A stretch of 5,710 nucleotides of DNA. Origin: Pseudomonadales bacterium (GTDB lineage: Bacteria; Pseudomonadota; Gammaproteobacteria; Pseudomonadales; DC-out160). The stretch lies in assembly GCA_016765265.1 (NCBI GenBank), contig JAESQG010000023.1:1-5710 (forward strand). The letters are read 5' to 3'. The notes below the pieces were generated by a model. The model was not told the DNA's origin and made no database searches. It worked only from the letters and a program-made list of their open reading frames with translations. Positions 1-5,283 of the stretch are shown piece by piece; the stretch's first letter is position 1; every line of letters begins with the position of its first letter. Made by a program: the position numbers and the translations under genes.

Positions 1-152
1 TGCAAAAAGAGCTGATTAAAGTAATTAACAAAGTCCACGTTGATCACGGGCTAATGATCAACGCTATAGACTTCGACTGGATAACGACTATCGATGGTAA
101 GGCGCAGATTACTAGCTGTAACACAACAAGCACTTATGTGCCAAAAGATTAA
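1..152 (+). CDS. Small phage-type protein, 5' end at the window edge
   Basis: An open frame runs from base 3 (QKELIKVINK...) to a TAA at 150-152, giving about 49 residues. The window begins with 'tg', so the missing base may simply be the A of an ATG start; the gene could then be nearly complete at 50 residues. The middle reads HVDHGLMINAIDFDW, and the C-terminus is rich in Thr and Ser. No transmembrane segment or catalytic motif is visible. It resembles, from memory, short uncharacterised proteins of Pseudomonas-type phages with a 'V-H-x-x-H-G' core. It lies 19 bp upstream of the next gene and is probably co-transcribed with it. Function unknown. Confidence 0.55.
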   Translation, partial: QKELIKVINKVHVDHGLMINAIDFDWITTIDGKAQITSCNTTSTYVPKD

Positions 153-171
153 GACTGGGAGGAAGTGTTTT

Positions 172-399
172 ATGTTGATCACATTAACCGGTAAAGAAAT
201 AAAAGACCTAGCCGAGTTTGCTGGTTTTACAGTGACAGGTGACGTTGATTGTCTTGACGCAGAATTTGATATTTGTCGGTGCCCAAAAGGTGGCTTTATA
301 AATGATGATGGTACGTTTGAGCATTTCAGATACGTAGCATCCATGTCTGAGTATTGCGAAGAAGGGTACGTGCCTTTGGGTGATGAAATAATAAGGTGA
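172..399 (+). CDS. Small hypothetical phage protein, 75 aa
   Basis: I place the start at ATG 172 because a GGGAGGAAG Shine-Dalgarno sits at 158-166, 5 bp upstream. The longer frame opening at 94 would overlap the preceding gene and lacks such a site. The protein begins MLITLTGKEIKDLAEFAGF and continues with an acidic segment containing two Cys (DICRCPKGG). It ends with a Tyr/Glu-rich stretch (MSEYCEEGYVPLGDE). It has no membrane span or signal peptide and is probably a soluble cytoplasmic protein. Similar short 'LTGKE-x-x-x-LAEFAG' proteins occur, as I recall, in the early regions of Pseudomonas phages without known function. The next gene starts 3 bp after its stop, which indicates an operon. 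Confidence 0.72.
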   Translation: MLITLTGKEIKDLAEFAGFTVTGDVDCLDAEFDICRCPKGGFINDDGTFEHFRYVASMSEYCEEGYVPLGDEIIR

Positions 400-402
400 T
401 TT

Positions 403-675
403 ATGCGGAAGGAAATCTGGAAAATCGCTGTGGGAAAGCACCCCCAAGGCACGATCATGCCTAGACGGTTACTCGTGCTTCGAGCCGTTCTGTACCCCCT
501 CAAAACCTTCTACTGGAAAATGAATCAATCAAATGGCTATCAGGTAAATATAGATATATGGATCATAGACGGCGTTAAATACTCGGGGGTCATGCTTAGA
601 GCGATGGCAGAAGCGCAAGGGGAAACGTATAAAATGACGCGCAATGGCGAGATAATAACATTAGAGCGGGTCTAG
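403..675 (+). CDS. Small basic hypothetical phage protein, 90 aa
   Basis: The ATG at 403 follows the previous stop by 3 bp, and AAGG at 393-396 serves as a ribosome-binding site inside the preceding gene. The N-terminal half is basic (MRKEIWKIAVGKHPQ, then PRRLLVLRAVLYP). The C-terminal half reads IDGVKYSGVMLRAMAEAQGE and then ITLERV. The tail, with 'YKMTRNGEIITLERV', looks like a small beta-structured fold. I see no catalytic motif and no clear membrane helix. Its position between two phage-type genes and upstream of DUF4224/integrase suggests an accessory early-region phage gene. I do not recognise a named family. Confidence 0.68.
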   Translation: MRKEIWKIAVGKHPQGTIMPRRLLVLRAVLYPLKTFYWKMNQSNGYQVNIDIWIIDGVKYSGVMLRAMAEAQGETYKMTRNGEIITLERV

Positions 676-690
676 CTTTGAGGGGGCTTT

Positions 691-909
691 ATGATGCTAC
701 TAACTGAAGACGAACTGCGAAGCGCAACGGGATTTACTCAGGCAGACAAGCAGCACAGGTTCTTTTGTGCCAACGGTTTCAAGTCAATTCTGGGTGGTGA
801 TAATCGTTGCAAGATTCTGCGCGAACACTATTATCAAAAAATGGGCATGGGCGGGAAGCTAAAGCAAAAAAAACAACCCAACTTCAGTCTGGTACGGAAA
901 AATGGGTAG
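691..909 (+). CDS. DUF4224-like protein upstream of the integrase
   Basis: The protein is 72 residues. Residues 3-52 follow the DUF4224 pattern: LTEDELRSATGF, then a Q-x-x-x-F-x-x-x-NGF segment, then an R-x-K-I-L-R-x-H-Y motif. The tail is Lys-rich. DUF4224 proteins are commonly encoded immediately before phage tyrosine recombinases and look like small helix-turn-helix proteins. A role as excisionase or integrase regulator is often assumed, but that is inference here. Two ATGs (691 and 694) follow AGGGGG at 681-686; the second has the more usual spacing, so the true start may be 694. Its last 8 bases overlap the integrase start, which implies translational coupling. Confidence 0.75.
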   Translation: MMLLTEDELRSATGFTQADKQHRFFCANGFKSILGGDNRCKILREHYYQKMGMGGKLKQKKQPNFSLVRKNG

Positions 910-1954
910 GAAAAGAAAAACGGATCTTGATTTGCCACAACGCTGGAAGCGGAATCATGGCGCTATTTATTACATCGTACCACCTGGACAAGGGGAGAAA
1001 TGGGATAGTAAAAAATGGTTCAAGCTTGGTGATGATGAAGCCGAGGCATACAGGACTTGGGCAGATCGCCTTGATCGAGACAACAATATTACCACCATGG
1101 ACGATCTCTTTGATCAGTATTTGATTTTACACACCCCCACGGTACGACCAAAAACCCAAAAACATCAGCGTCGAGCAATAGCAAATCTTCGGGTGGTATT
1201 TGGTGAAATCAATGTAATGGACTTTGAATCACAGTGGGCTTTTAAGTATTACGCTGAGCGCGAACAAGATGGCATCAGCGCAGCAAACCAAGATGTTAAA
1301 ACCCTCTCCCACGTTTTCAGTAAAGCTATTGAGTGGGGAGTAATAAAGAACTCCGATCATCCGTTGCGTGGGCTACAAATCAAGAAGAAAGACGGTGTCC
1401 GAGACCGCTATGTTGAGGACTGGGAACTACTGGAAGCGATGACGGTGGCCCCCGAAATGATAAAGCTCTATATCTGTTTTAAAATAATTACCGGCATGGA
1501 TAAGAATATGATTCTTAACATCCGTCGACAGGACATTACTGACAAAGGGATTCTGTCGAAAAGAAACAAGATCAACGGAAAGCCGAGGGTTTACGAGTGG
1601 TCGAGTGAGCTTAAGGAATGCGTTGACCGAATCAAAGCGTTGCCGGGTTCGGTGGGATCAATGTACTTGTTTAGCAATCGCAAGGGGCGGCCCTACGTCA
1701 AGCCAGATGCGACTACAAGCACGTTTGATTCAATATGGCGGTATTTTATGACCAATGCGCTCATGAAGACCAAGCTTGAAAAGCGATTTACTGCTCACGA
1801 CCTCAGAGCCAAGGCCGCAAGCGATGCGGATAACCTGGAAATTGCCCAAGTTCTTCTGGGGCATTCTGACTCAAGCATCACAAGAAAAGTGTACAGAAGA
1901 AGACCGGAAACGGTTAAAGTGGGCAAGATAAATAAGGATATATTAGGCAGTTAA
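902..1954 (+). CDS. int: Tyrosine recombinase / phage integrase with atypical ArgI site
   Basis: This 350-residue protein has the size and layout of a phage integrase that carries out site-specific insertion and excision. Residues 1-60 are a basic arm (MGRKRK) with a small beta domain. Residues 62-160 are a SAM-like core-binding domain, and residues 170-345 are the catalytic domain. Visible catalytic positions are the beta-hairpin Lys (K220-K227 region), H299-D-L-R302, H321 in LLGHSD, and the nucleophile Y331 in KVYRRRP. The block that normally reads T-G-x-R around the first catalytic Arg reads TGMDKNMILNIRRQDI, so Asp200 occupies the Arg position. The upstream ribosome-binding site is weak, but the start overlaps the DUF4224 gene and translation is probably coupled. 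The 3' end faces the tRNA gene. Confidence 0.9.
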   Translation: MGRKRKTDLDLPQRWKRNHGAIYYIVPPGQGEKWDSKKWFKLGDDEAEAYRTWADRLDRDNNITTMDDLFDQYLILHTPTVRPKTQKHQRRAIANLRVVFGEINVMDFESQWAFKYYAEREQDGISAANQDVKTLSHVFSKAIEWGVIKNSDHPLRGLQIKKKDGVRDRYVEDWELLEAMTVAPEMIKLYICFKIITGMDKNMILNIRRQDITDKGILSKRNKINGKPRVYEWSSELKECVDRIKALPGSVGSMYLFSNRKGRPYVKPDATTSTFDSIWRYFMTNALMKTKLEKRFTAHDLRAKAASDADNLEIAQVLLGHSDSSITRKVYRRRPETVKVGKINKDILGS

Positions 1955-1970
1955 TGATTTTATAGGCACG

Positions 1971-1999
1971 TTTACCTTGTTAGCTAAAAAAAGTATAAT
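1971..1999 (+). promoter_or_regulatory. Probable sigma70 promoter of the tRNA-Arg gene
   Basis: TTTACC (1971-1976) and a perfect TATAAT (1994-1999) are separated by 17 bp. The -10 box ends 10 bp before the first tRNA base, as expected for a tRNA promoter. It lies in the 55-bp spacer between integrase and tRNA. If the prophage boundary falls inside the tRNA, this promoter would be element DNA. Confidence 0.65.
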
Positions 2000-2009
2000 A
2001 AAATCAAAA

Positions 2010-2086
2010 GCCCCGGTGGCACATCTGGATAGCGCGGCCCCCTCCTAAGGGGCAGGTAGCAGGTTCGAATCCTGCCCGGGGCACCA
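2010..2086 (+). tRNA. tRNA-Arg (anticodon CCT)
   Basis: This is a 77-nt cloverleaf with encoded CCA. The acceptor stem GCCCCGG pairs perfectly with CCGGGGC, followed by the discriminator A and CCA. The anticodon stem GCCCC/GGGGC encloses the loop CTCCTAA, with anticodon CCT at 2044-2046, reading AGG codons. The T arm is GCAGG-TTCGAAT-CCTGC. The D stem GCAC/GCGC has an A12-C23 mismatch where a pair is expected; A14, G18, G19 and A21 are in place. The gene has its own promoter just upstream. Arginine tRNAs of this type are frequent integration targets. Here the integrase lies on the 5' side and in the same orientation. Confidence 0.93.
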
Positions 2087-2319
2087 GTCTTCAAGACTTG
2101 GCACCTTTCCCATATCCTCGAGAAATCTAGGCATTAAAGCTACATTCTGAATGATTTAGCTATCTTCCTGAATAAATTGGACGTCGAGAACTAGGCAAAT
2201 GCTAGTCTGATTGACGAACTGCCACCTCTATATAGTCCACCGGGCCCTACTTACCGATACCTTTTGATCAATTCAATGGTTCTTCTATTCTCAATAGACA
2301 GGGTATAGCAAGCTGTTGC
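2087..2319. other. Intergenic stretch with no recognised gene
   Basis: No convincing gene on either strand. Directly after the tRNA there is a short hairpin (AGTCT-tca-AGACT, 2086-2098) without a following T run, so it is not a convincing terminator. A ggcacc hexamer at the tRNA end recurs about 20 bp downstream. Weak TTGATC and TATTCT boxes 16 bp apart (about 2266-2293) could be a promoter for the mini-ORFs that follow, but the match is only moderate. Confidence 0.5.
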
Positions 2320-2356
2320 GATGATGTTGATGTTGATGTTGATGTTGATGTTGATT
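2320..2356 (+). repeat. Hexanucleotide tandem repeat (gatgtt)5
   Basis: Five perfect gatgtt units occupy 2323-2352, preceded by gat and followed by a partial unit gatt. Such simple repeats change copy number by replication slippage. The tract begins about 75 bp upstream of the small membrane protein start and lies inside an overlapping mini-ORF. Because the unit is six bases, copy changes would keep that frame but alter spacing or peptide length. Confidence 0.9.
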
Positions 2357-2401
2357 GAACACAAAGAGACGGCATTGATTCAAAGGAAACCAGCGGTATG
2401 A
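2321..2401 (+). CDS. Possible leader mini-ORF with Met-Leu repeats, 26 aa
   Basis: ATG 2321 opens a 26-codon frame that translates the hexanucleotide tract as MMLMLMLMLML, followed by a polar tail (IEHKETALIQRKPAV). Its TGA (2399-2401) overlaps the ATG of the next ORF as ATGA, the classic arrangement for translational coupling. There is no good Shine-Dalgarno before it and a stop lies 12 bp upstream in frame. It may be a leader peptide or simply a by-product of the repeat. Coding status is uncertain. Confidence 0.3.
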   Translation: MMLMLMLMLMLIEHKETALIQRKPAV

Positions 2402-2502
2402 AAATTGTATTTATTGCCATAGGGGCATTAGCCGGGGCTGTTGCTTTTTATTTTCTAATCGCCGATCAAAAGATAGAACATTTGTGTAGCGCGCAGAATT
2501 AA
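2398..2502 (+). CDS. Small single-span membrane protein, 34 aa
   Basis: The ORF starts at ATG 2398 with AAGGAAA (2383-2389) 8 bp upstream and ends at TAA 2500-2502. Residues 3-22 are continuously hydrophobic with small residues (IVFIAIGALAGAVAFYFLIA). They are preceded by Lys2 and followed by a polar tail (DQKIEHLCSAQN) containing one Cys. This is a typical inner-membrane single-helix mini-protein. I do not recognise a family; candidates are a small phage or island membrane protein or a type I toxin-like peptide, but no antisense RNA is evident. The start overlaps the stop of the repeat-bearing mini-ORF. The gene lies between the tRNA and the transposon and belongs to neither obvious operon. 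Confidence 0.55.
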   Translation: MKIVFIAIGALAGAVAFYFLIADQKIEHLCSAQN

Positions 2503-2673
2503 CATCATAAGATTTCCCAAATTAAAATCATAACAATTACCAAGCTACGATCATATCGCTAGCCTGTTAATGGCGCGCACTTTCATAAGTACGATAGGTC
2601 CGGCAATCTACGAATGATACCCATCATTTCCCGCTAGAACGATACTTTTGGTAATTCGAAAAATACTAGACGT
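2503..2673. other. Intergenic DNA possibly holding the transposon's left end
   Basis: No gene is visible. A segment at 2574-2590 (CGCGCA, five bases, ATAAGT) matches in inverted orientation a segment at 5139-5155 upstream of the transposase, with the same five-base spacing. This could be a pair of transposase-binding sites or terminal repeats. A match of this size is expected by chance in a search of this scale, and no target-site duplication was found. Confidence 0.2.
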
Positions 2674-2698
2674 AAAAAAAGGAGCGTCAGCTCCTTTT
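2674..2698 (-). terminator. Intrinsic terminator of the transposon operon
   Basis: A perfect 9-bp stem AAAAGGAGC/GCTCCTTTT with the tetraloop GTCA (2677-2698) is followed, on the - strand, by seven T residues. It lies 20 bp beyond the stop of the last transposon gene. On the + strand the stem ends in only four T residues, so termination there would be weaker. Confidence 0.88.
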
Positions 2699-2717
2699 AA
2701 ATAGTTTTTCCTATGAT

Positions 2718-2911
2718 CTAGATAATATCGTAATCATCAATATTCTCGCGGCTATGATCGTCATGGCCATCTGTTCTTTTTTGTCTTGCCTCTTTAATCT
2801 CCTGAGCGTAGGTGGTCACAATGAGGTCTCGAAGATCATCTAAAAATCAATGATGGTCTCGGCTTCATCCACATTCCAGTGCGCTTTAAGTTGCGTCAAT
2901 CTCATCGTCAT
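2718..2911 (-). pseudogene. Small acidic transposon accessory protein, frameshifted
   Basis: The gene starts at ATG 2909-2911, overlapping the ATPase stop by ATGA, so it is coupled to the ATPase. The first frame gives MTMRLTQLKAHWNVDEAETIIDF and stops at TAG 2840-2842, inside a run of five T residues. One base back, the -1 frame continues LDDLRDLIVTTYAQEIKEARQ and ends with an acidic tail (ENIDDYDII) at TAG 2718-2720, for a restored length of about 64 residues. The joined '(I)IDF-LDDLRD' reads smoothly. From memory it resembles short proteins encoded after ExeA-like ATPases in related transposons, whose tails are also acidic. Loss of one T is the simplest reading; ribosomal or polymerase slippage on the T run is an alternative. 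Function unknown. Confidence 0.6.
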
Positions 2912-3660
2912 GACGTCACCTGCTGCTTGATCAATTCATCATGAGTACGCCAGTGAGGCTGAATCAATACGTTATTCACATGGGTGGTTGATACGGTACG
3001 TTTTCCTTCTCTACAGGCATCGACCAGGCTGCTATAGCTCAGGTTTCTGCATAACCTGAGATTACCCTGTGCCGATCTTAAAATGAGTTCGACTGAGGCC
3101 GTGCCATAAGTATGATGCCCCAAACCAACCACATCAAGCTCTCTCATCATATACTGCTCAAGGTCTTCATCATTAAGCGGGAAGATGTTTTCAGAATAGG
3201 TGATCCGGCTTTTAATATCCTCATTCACATTCATCGATAAATAATAAAGTAAATCCCTCTGTCCAAACAGGACGAGATTGTGTTTTCTAGGAAAACGATC
3301 GAACAGCAATCTCAGTTTTCTCAATACAGTCATGTCCATCAAGTGCGCTTCATCAATCAGAGTATAAAGCACCTTTGGATCTTTGATATGACGATACGCG
3401 GTTTGAATTAATTTCTTCTCTAATGACTTAACAGGAACATCAATTTTAAACGACTCGGCCAACTGTTTGAGTATATTGATGTAGCTGTGCATGGTTCGGG
3501 AGAATGACGCGACAACCGTCTCTCGCTCTACGTCTAACCTCTCGATATGCTCTCGTACCACCGACTTGCCCACACCTGGGTTACCGATAATAACAGAGAA
3601 ACCGCCGTGCTGTGAATGGGTTTTAATAAGATCAAAAATTCTTTTTTGTTGGCCAAGCAA
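2908..3660 (-). CDS. AAA ATPase of the ExeA/TniB type, transposition regulator
   Basis: Counting from a TTG at 3658-3660, the 250 residues contain Walker A GNPGVGKS (26-33), Walker B VLYTLIDEAH (97-106), a sensor 1-like NLVLFGQ (128-134), a probable Arg finger in KSRITY (150-155) and a C-terminal helical lid with GNLRLCRNL. This is the ExeA/AAA_22 branch, used by transposons as a MuB/TniB/TnsC-like target-selection ATPase that acts with the DDE transposase. The TTG start is weak. The frame stays open back to a TGA at 3760-3762, but no ATG, GTG or other TTG lies in that stretch. The only strong Shine-Dalgarno/ATG (3761-3774) is in another frame, so the native N-terminus is probably lost or altered by the inverted repeat. 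The ATPase domain itself is intact. Its stop overlaps the next gene. Confidence 0.85.
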   Translation of the reverse strand: MLGQQKRIFDLIKTHSQHGGFSVIIGNPGVGKSVVREHIERLDVERETVVASFSRTMHSYINILKQLAESFKIDVPVKSLEKKLIQTAYRHIKDPKVLYTLIDEAHLMDMTVLRKLRLLFDRFPRKHNLVLFGQRDLLYYLSMNVNEDIKSRITYSENIFPLNDEDLEQYMMRELDVVGLGHHTYGTASVELILRSAQGNLRLCRNLSYSSLVDACREGKRTVSTTHVNNVLIQPHWRTHDELIKQQVTS

Positions 3661-3679
3661 CTCAGGCTCTGTTTGCTGG

Positions 3680-3756
3680 CCAACAGTAGGCGCTTTTAGG
3701 CGAATGGCTCTTTGGTAATGCCGAAAGTAGATTCGCCTAAAAGCGCCTACTGTTGG
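3680..3756. repeat. 26-bp perfect inverted repeat with 25-bp loop
   Basis: The arms 3680-3705 and 3731-3756 are exact reverse complements (CCAACAGTAGG... and ...CCTACTGTTGG), separated by 25 bp. As RNA this would form a very stable hairpin. It spans the transposase-ATPase junction: the transposase stop (3747-3749) lies in one arm, and the TTG start of the ATPase lies 20 bp beyond the other. The loop holds ttggtaat (3712-3719), repeated just outside the right arm (3753-3760). It could be an inserted palindromic element, an inverted duplication made by template switching, or a control hairpin. Confidence 0.95.
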
Positions 3757-3760
3757 TAAT

Positions 3761-3774
3761 CATGCCTCACCTCC
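3761..3774 (-). promoter_or_regulatory. Strong Shine-Dalgarno and orphaned ATG
   Basis: On the - strand GGAGGTGAG (3766-3774) precedes ATG 3761-3763 with ideal spacing, inside the last codons of the transposase. Translation from this ATG gives only MITNSRRF and then TAG (3737-3739). The ATPase lies in the +1 frame relative to it. This is most likely the original ATPase start, disconnected by the adjacent inverted repeat. Confidence 0.65.
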
Positions 3775-3780
3775 GGTATT

Positions 3781-3805
3781 GTTTTGTCTTGTTTTGTCTT
3801 GTTTT
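3781..3805. repeat. 10-bp tandem repeat near the transposase 3' end
   Basis: gttttgtctt occurs twice in a row (3781-3800), followed by gtttt. On the coding strand it encodes NKTKQDKT close to the transposase C-terminus. A 10-bp unit is not a multiple of three, so any copy-number change would shift the end of the transposase frame. Confidence 0.85.
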
Positions 3806-4468
3806 CGTATTGCTCTCTGACTTGATCGGCATTTTGATGTGGGTTGAGAAGAGTAGCTTCCCCCATCCGTTTGTCGGCGTAAAAAACAATAAATCGATTT
3901 CGGTGATGTCGACTGAAACGCACTTGAACCGTTTTTCCTCGAAGATCCACTGGGCATTCGTATTTCTGTGAGTTGATCGAAAACACATTGGTCTTACTCA
4001 CTTTACGGTTTTGTTCTACAAAGAAAATCTCTTCGGAGTATTTGTCGTCGGTTAAAAAGGTAATCCGGTCCCGATCTAGGGCAAACCGATCGGTGGGGAT
4101 CATCTGAATACCGGTATGGTGTTTCGCATTATATTGATTCTCAATCCAATCGTGGGTTTTGCTATTAAGGTCTTCCAGAGAGGTGAACTCAATATGTTGA
4201 GTGAGAAACCGGTCGCGAAACCCACGGAAGAACCGTTCGATTTTGCCTTTGGCTGCACCGTCTCTCACTGGTGCGTGGGTTAATCGAATATCCAGCCTTA
4301 GGCAAGCTTGTAGAATCTCAGTCGACTTGTAGTTCGAGCCATTATCAAAATAAAGCCGATCGGGTTTTCCTCGTTTGTAAAGCGCAGTCCTAAAGGCGTC
4401 AATCATATTCTCTGTATTATCTCTATAAAAAAATTCCCCGTGGGTAATCACTCGACTAGCATCATCTA

Positions 4469-4511
4469 TGCCCCAGGGCACTCTCTCTGCCTTCGGCATT
4501 CACCTTGTGAA
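4469..4511. repeat. Three adjacent mini-palindromes in a transposase insertion
   Basis: TGCCC-ca-GGGCA (4469-4480), a ctctctc spacer, TGCC-ttc-GGCA (4488-4498) and TTCAC-ctt-GTGAA (4499-4511) are perfect short inverted repeats. Together they cover the 39-bp segment (about 4470-4508) that interrupts the conserved transposase core and carries its TGA. The palindromes extend one to three bases into the native flanks. No known element is recognised. Confidence 0.75.
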
Positions 4512-5162
4512 CGCAATCAGAAACGTTTTACGCCATTTACCGTCGCTCTGCTTGATCGAGGGCCCATACATCGTATCGGCTTACCACAGCTCATTGGCGT
4601 ACTGCATAGAAAAGGAAAGGCGAAGTTTTTTCGTTGTTTCAGTATCGAGTAGATCGTTCTCTTTGACCATACGATAAAAAGAGGTTTGAGATAATTGACT
4701 GCGTTGAACAAACCCTCTCTCAAGTAGTTGTCTGTAGACAACGCTTTTAACCAACGTACCGGTCTTGTTCTTACTTAGGGTTGGCAGTATTTCATTGATG
4801 GCCTCAGCTAATTCATTAGGTTGAATTTTTCGATAGGCATTTTTGTCAGCACGGGTTTTGTTGTCTAGAGAGGTTACCCCGTTTTTTTTATAACGATAGA
4901 GCCAGGTGCTGATGGTACGCCAGGTAAATTGATACTTCATACCGGTGTGCTCATCGGTAAATGTGCGTTGAGCCACGTGTTGAATTCGTTTTCGGATCGA
5001 AGCACCGGGGGCATAGTCAATCGCGCTGAGGACCTTAAGTCTAATCTCGATAGGTGGTGTTGATGTGGTTGTCATGTCTGTCTCCGATGATAGCTAGGTT
5101 TCTCGCATGTTATGTTTAACGCCAGGACTGGCACAGAGACTTATTCGGTTGCGCGGTGAGGA

Positions 5163-5190
5163 GGTATAAGTTAGGCATGAAGTGTTTCAA
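5163..5190 (-). promoter_or_regulatory. Possible promoter of the transposase
   Basis: On the - strand TTGAAA (5185-5190) and TATACC (5163-5168) are 16 bp apart, about 88 bp before the transposase start. The surrounding 5076-5283 gap contains no gene. It holds an inverted ACTTAT/ATAAGT pair (5139-5144 and 5166-5171) and a near-palindrome GCCAGGACTGGC (5121-5132), either of which could bind the transposase or a regulator. Confidence 0.3.
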
Positions 5191-5283
5191 ACTAAGCCAT
5201 AATAAATTGGCAATTACTTAGGGTAGATGTGTAAAAGGGGTTTTAAGATAAGAACGATGAATCAAGTTTAAAGCCAAGAAATA

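Larger units (their letters stand above)
1..1954 (+). mobile_element. Right-hand end of a prophage or integrative element
   Basis: Five co-oriented, closely spaced genes end in a tyrosine recombinase that lies 55 bp from a tRNA gene. Small phage-style genes, a DUF4224-like gene overlapping the integrase start, and a tRNA neighbour are the usual composition of a temperate phage or integrative island end. The left end lies outside the window and no attachment-site duplication is visible inside it. The right boundary is therefore uncertain and could lie in the 1955-2009 spacer or inside the tRNA. Confidence 0.65.
3747..5075 (-). pseudogene. D,D(35)E transposase interrupted by two in-frame stops
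   Basis: One reading frame runs from ATG 5073-5075, preceded by CGGAG, to TAG 3747-3749, for 442 codons. It is broken by TAA 4581-4583 and TGA 4500-4502. Residues 20-140 contain two helix-turn-helix-like DNA-binding parts (TWRTISTWLYRYKKNGV; TSFYRMVKEN). An rve/IS481-type catalytic core follows: the first Asp is two codons after the TAA in ADTMYG (residue 167), the second is in YFDNGSNY (244), and the Glu is in GKIERFF (280), giving the D-35-E spacing. A beta-rich C-terminal domain follows. The TAA most likely replaces CAA (Gln). The TGA lies in a 13-codon insertion that splits the expected LIAF-IDDASR. All catalytic residues survive. The N-terminal piece is 164 codons and the C-terminal piece 250, and neither should be active alone. 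Confidence 0.85.

Noticed and set aside
51..503. 150-codon open frame on the - strand
   Set aside because: It lies antisense to three closely packed + strand genes with good ribosome-binding sites, and its composition shows no family signature.
807..1124. 105-codon + frame overlapping the integrase
   Set aside because: It is a shadow of the DUF4224 and integrase genes in another frame.
2086..2101. Hairpin right after the tRNA as a terminator
   Set aside because: The stem is only 5 bp and is followed by cacctttccc rather than a T run.
2323..2352. gatgtt repeat as a CRISPR or iteron array
   Set aside because: The units are six bases with no spacers and no replication gene nearby.
3491..3718. 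+ strand frame opposite the ATPase Walker A region
   Set aside because: It is antisense to a conserved AAA domain and has no Shine-Dalgarno or recognisable motif.
3712..4500. Shared 9-mer aatgccgaa between the hairpin loop and the 39-bp transposase insertion (opposite strands), as evidence of a common palindromic element
   Set aside because: The match is short and does not extend; chance similarity cannot be excluded.
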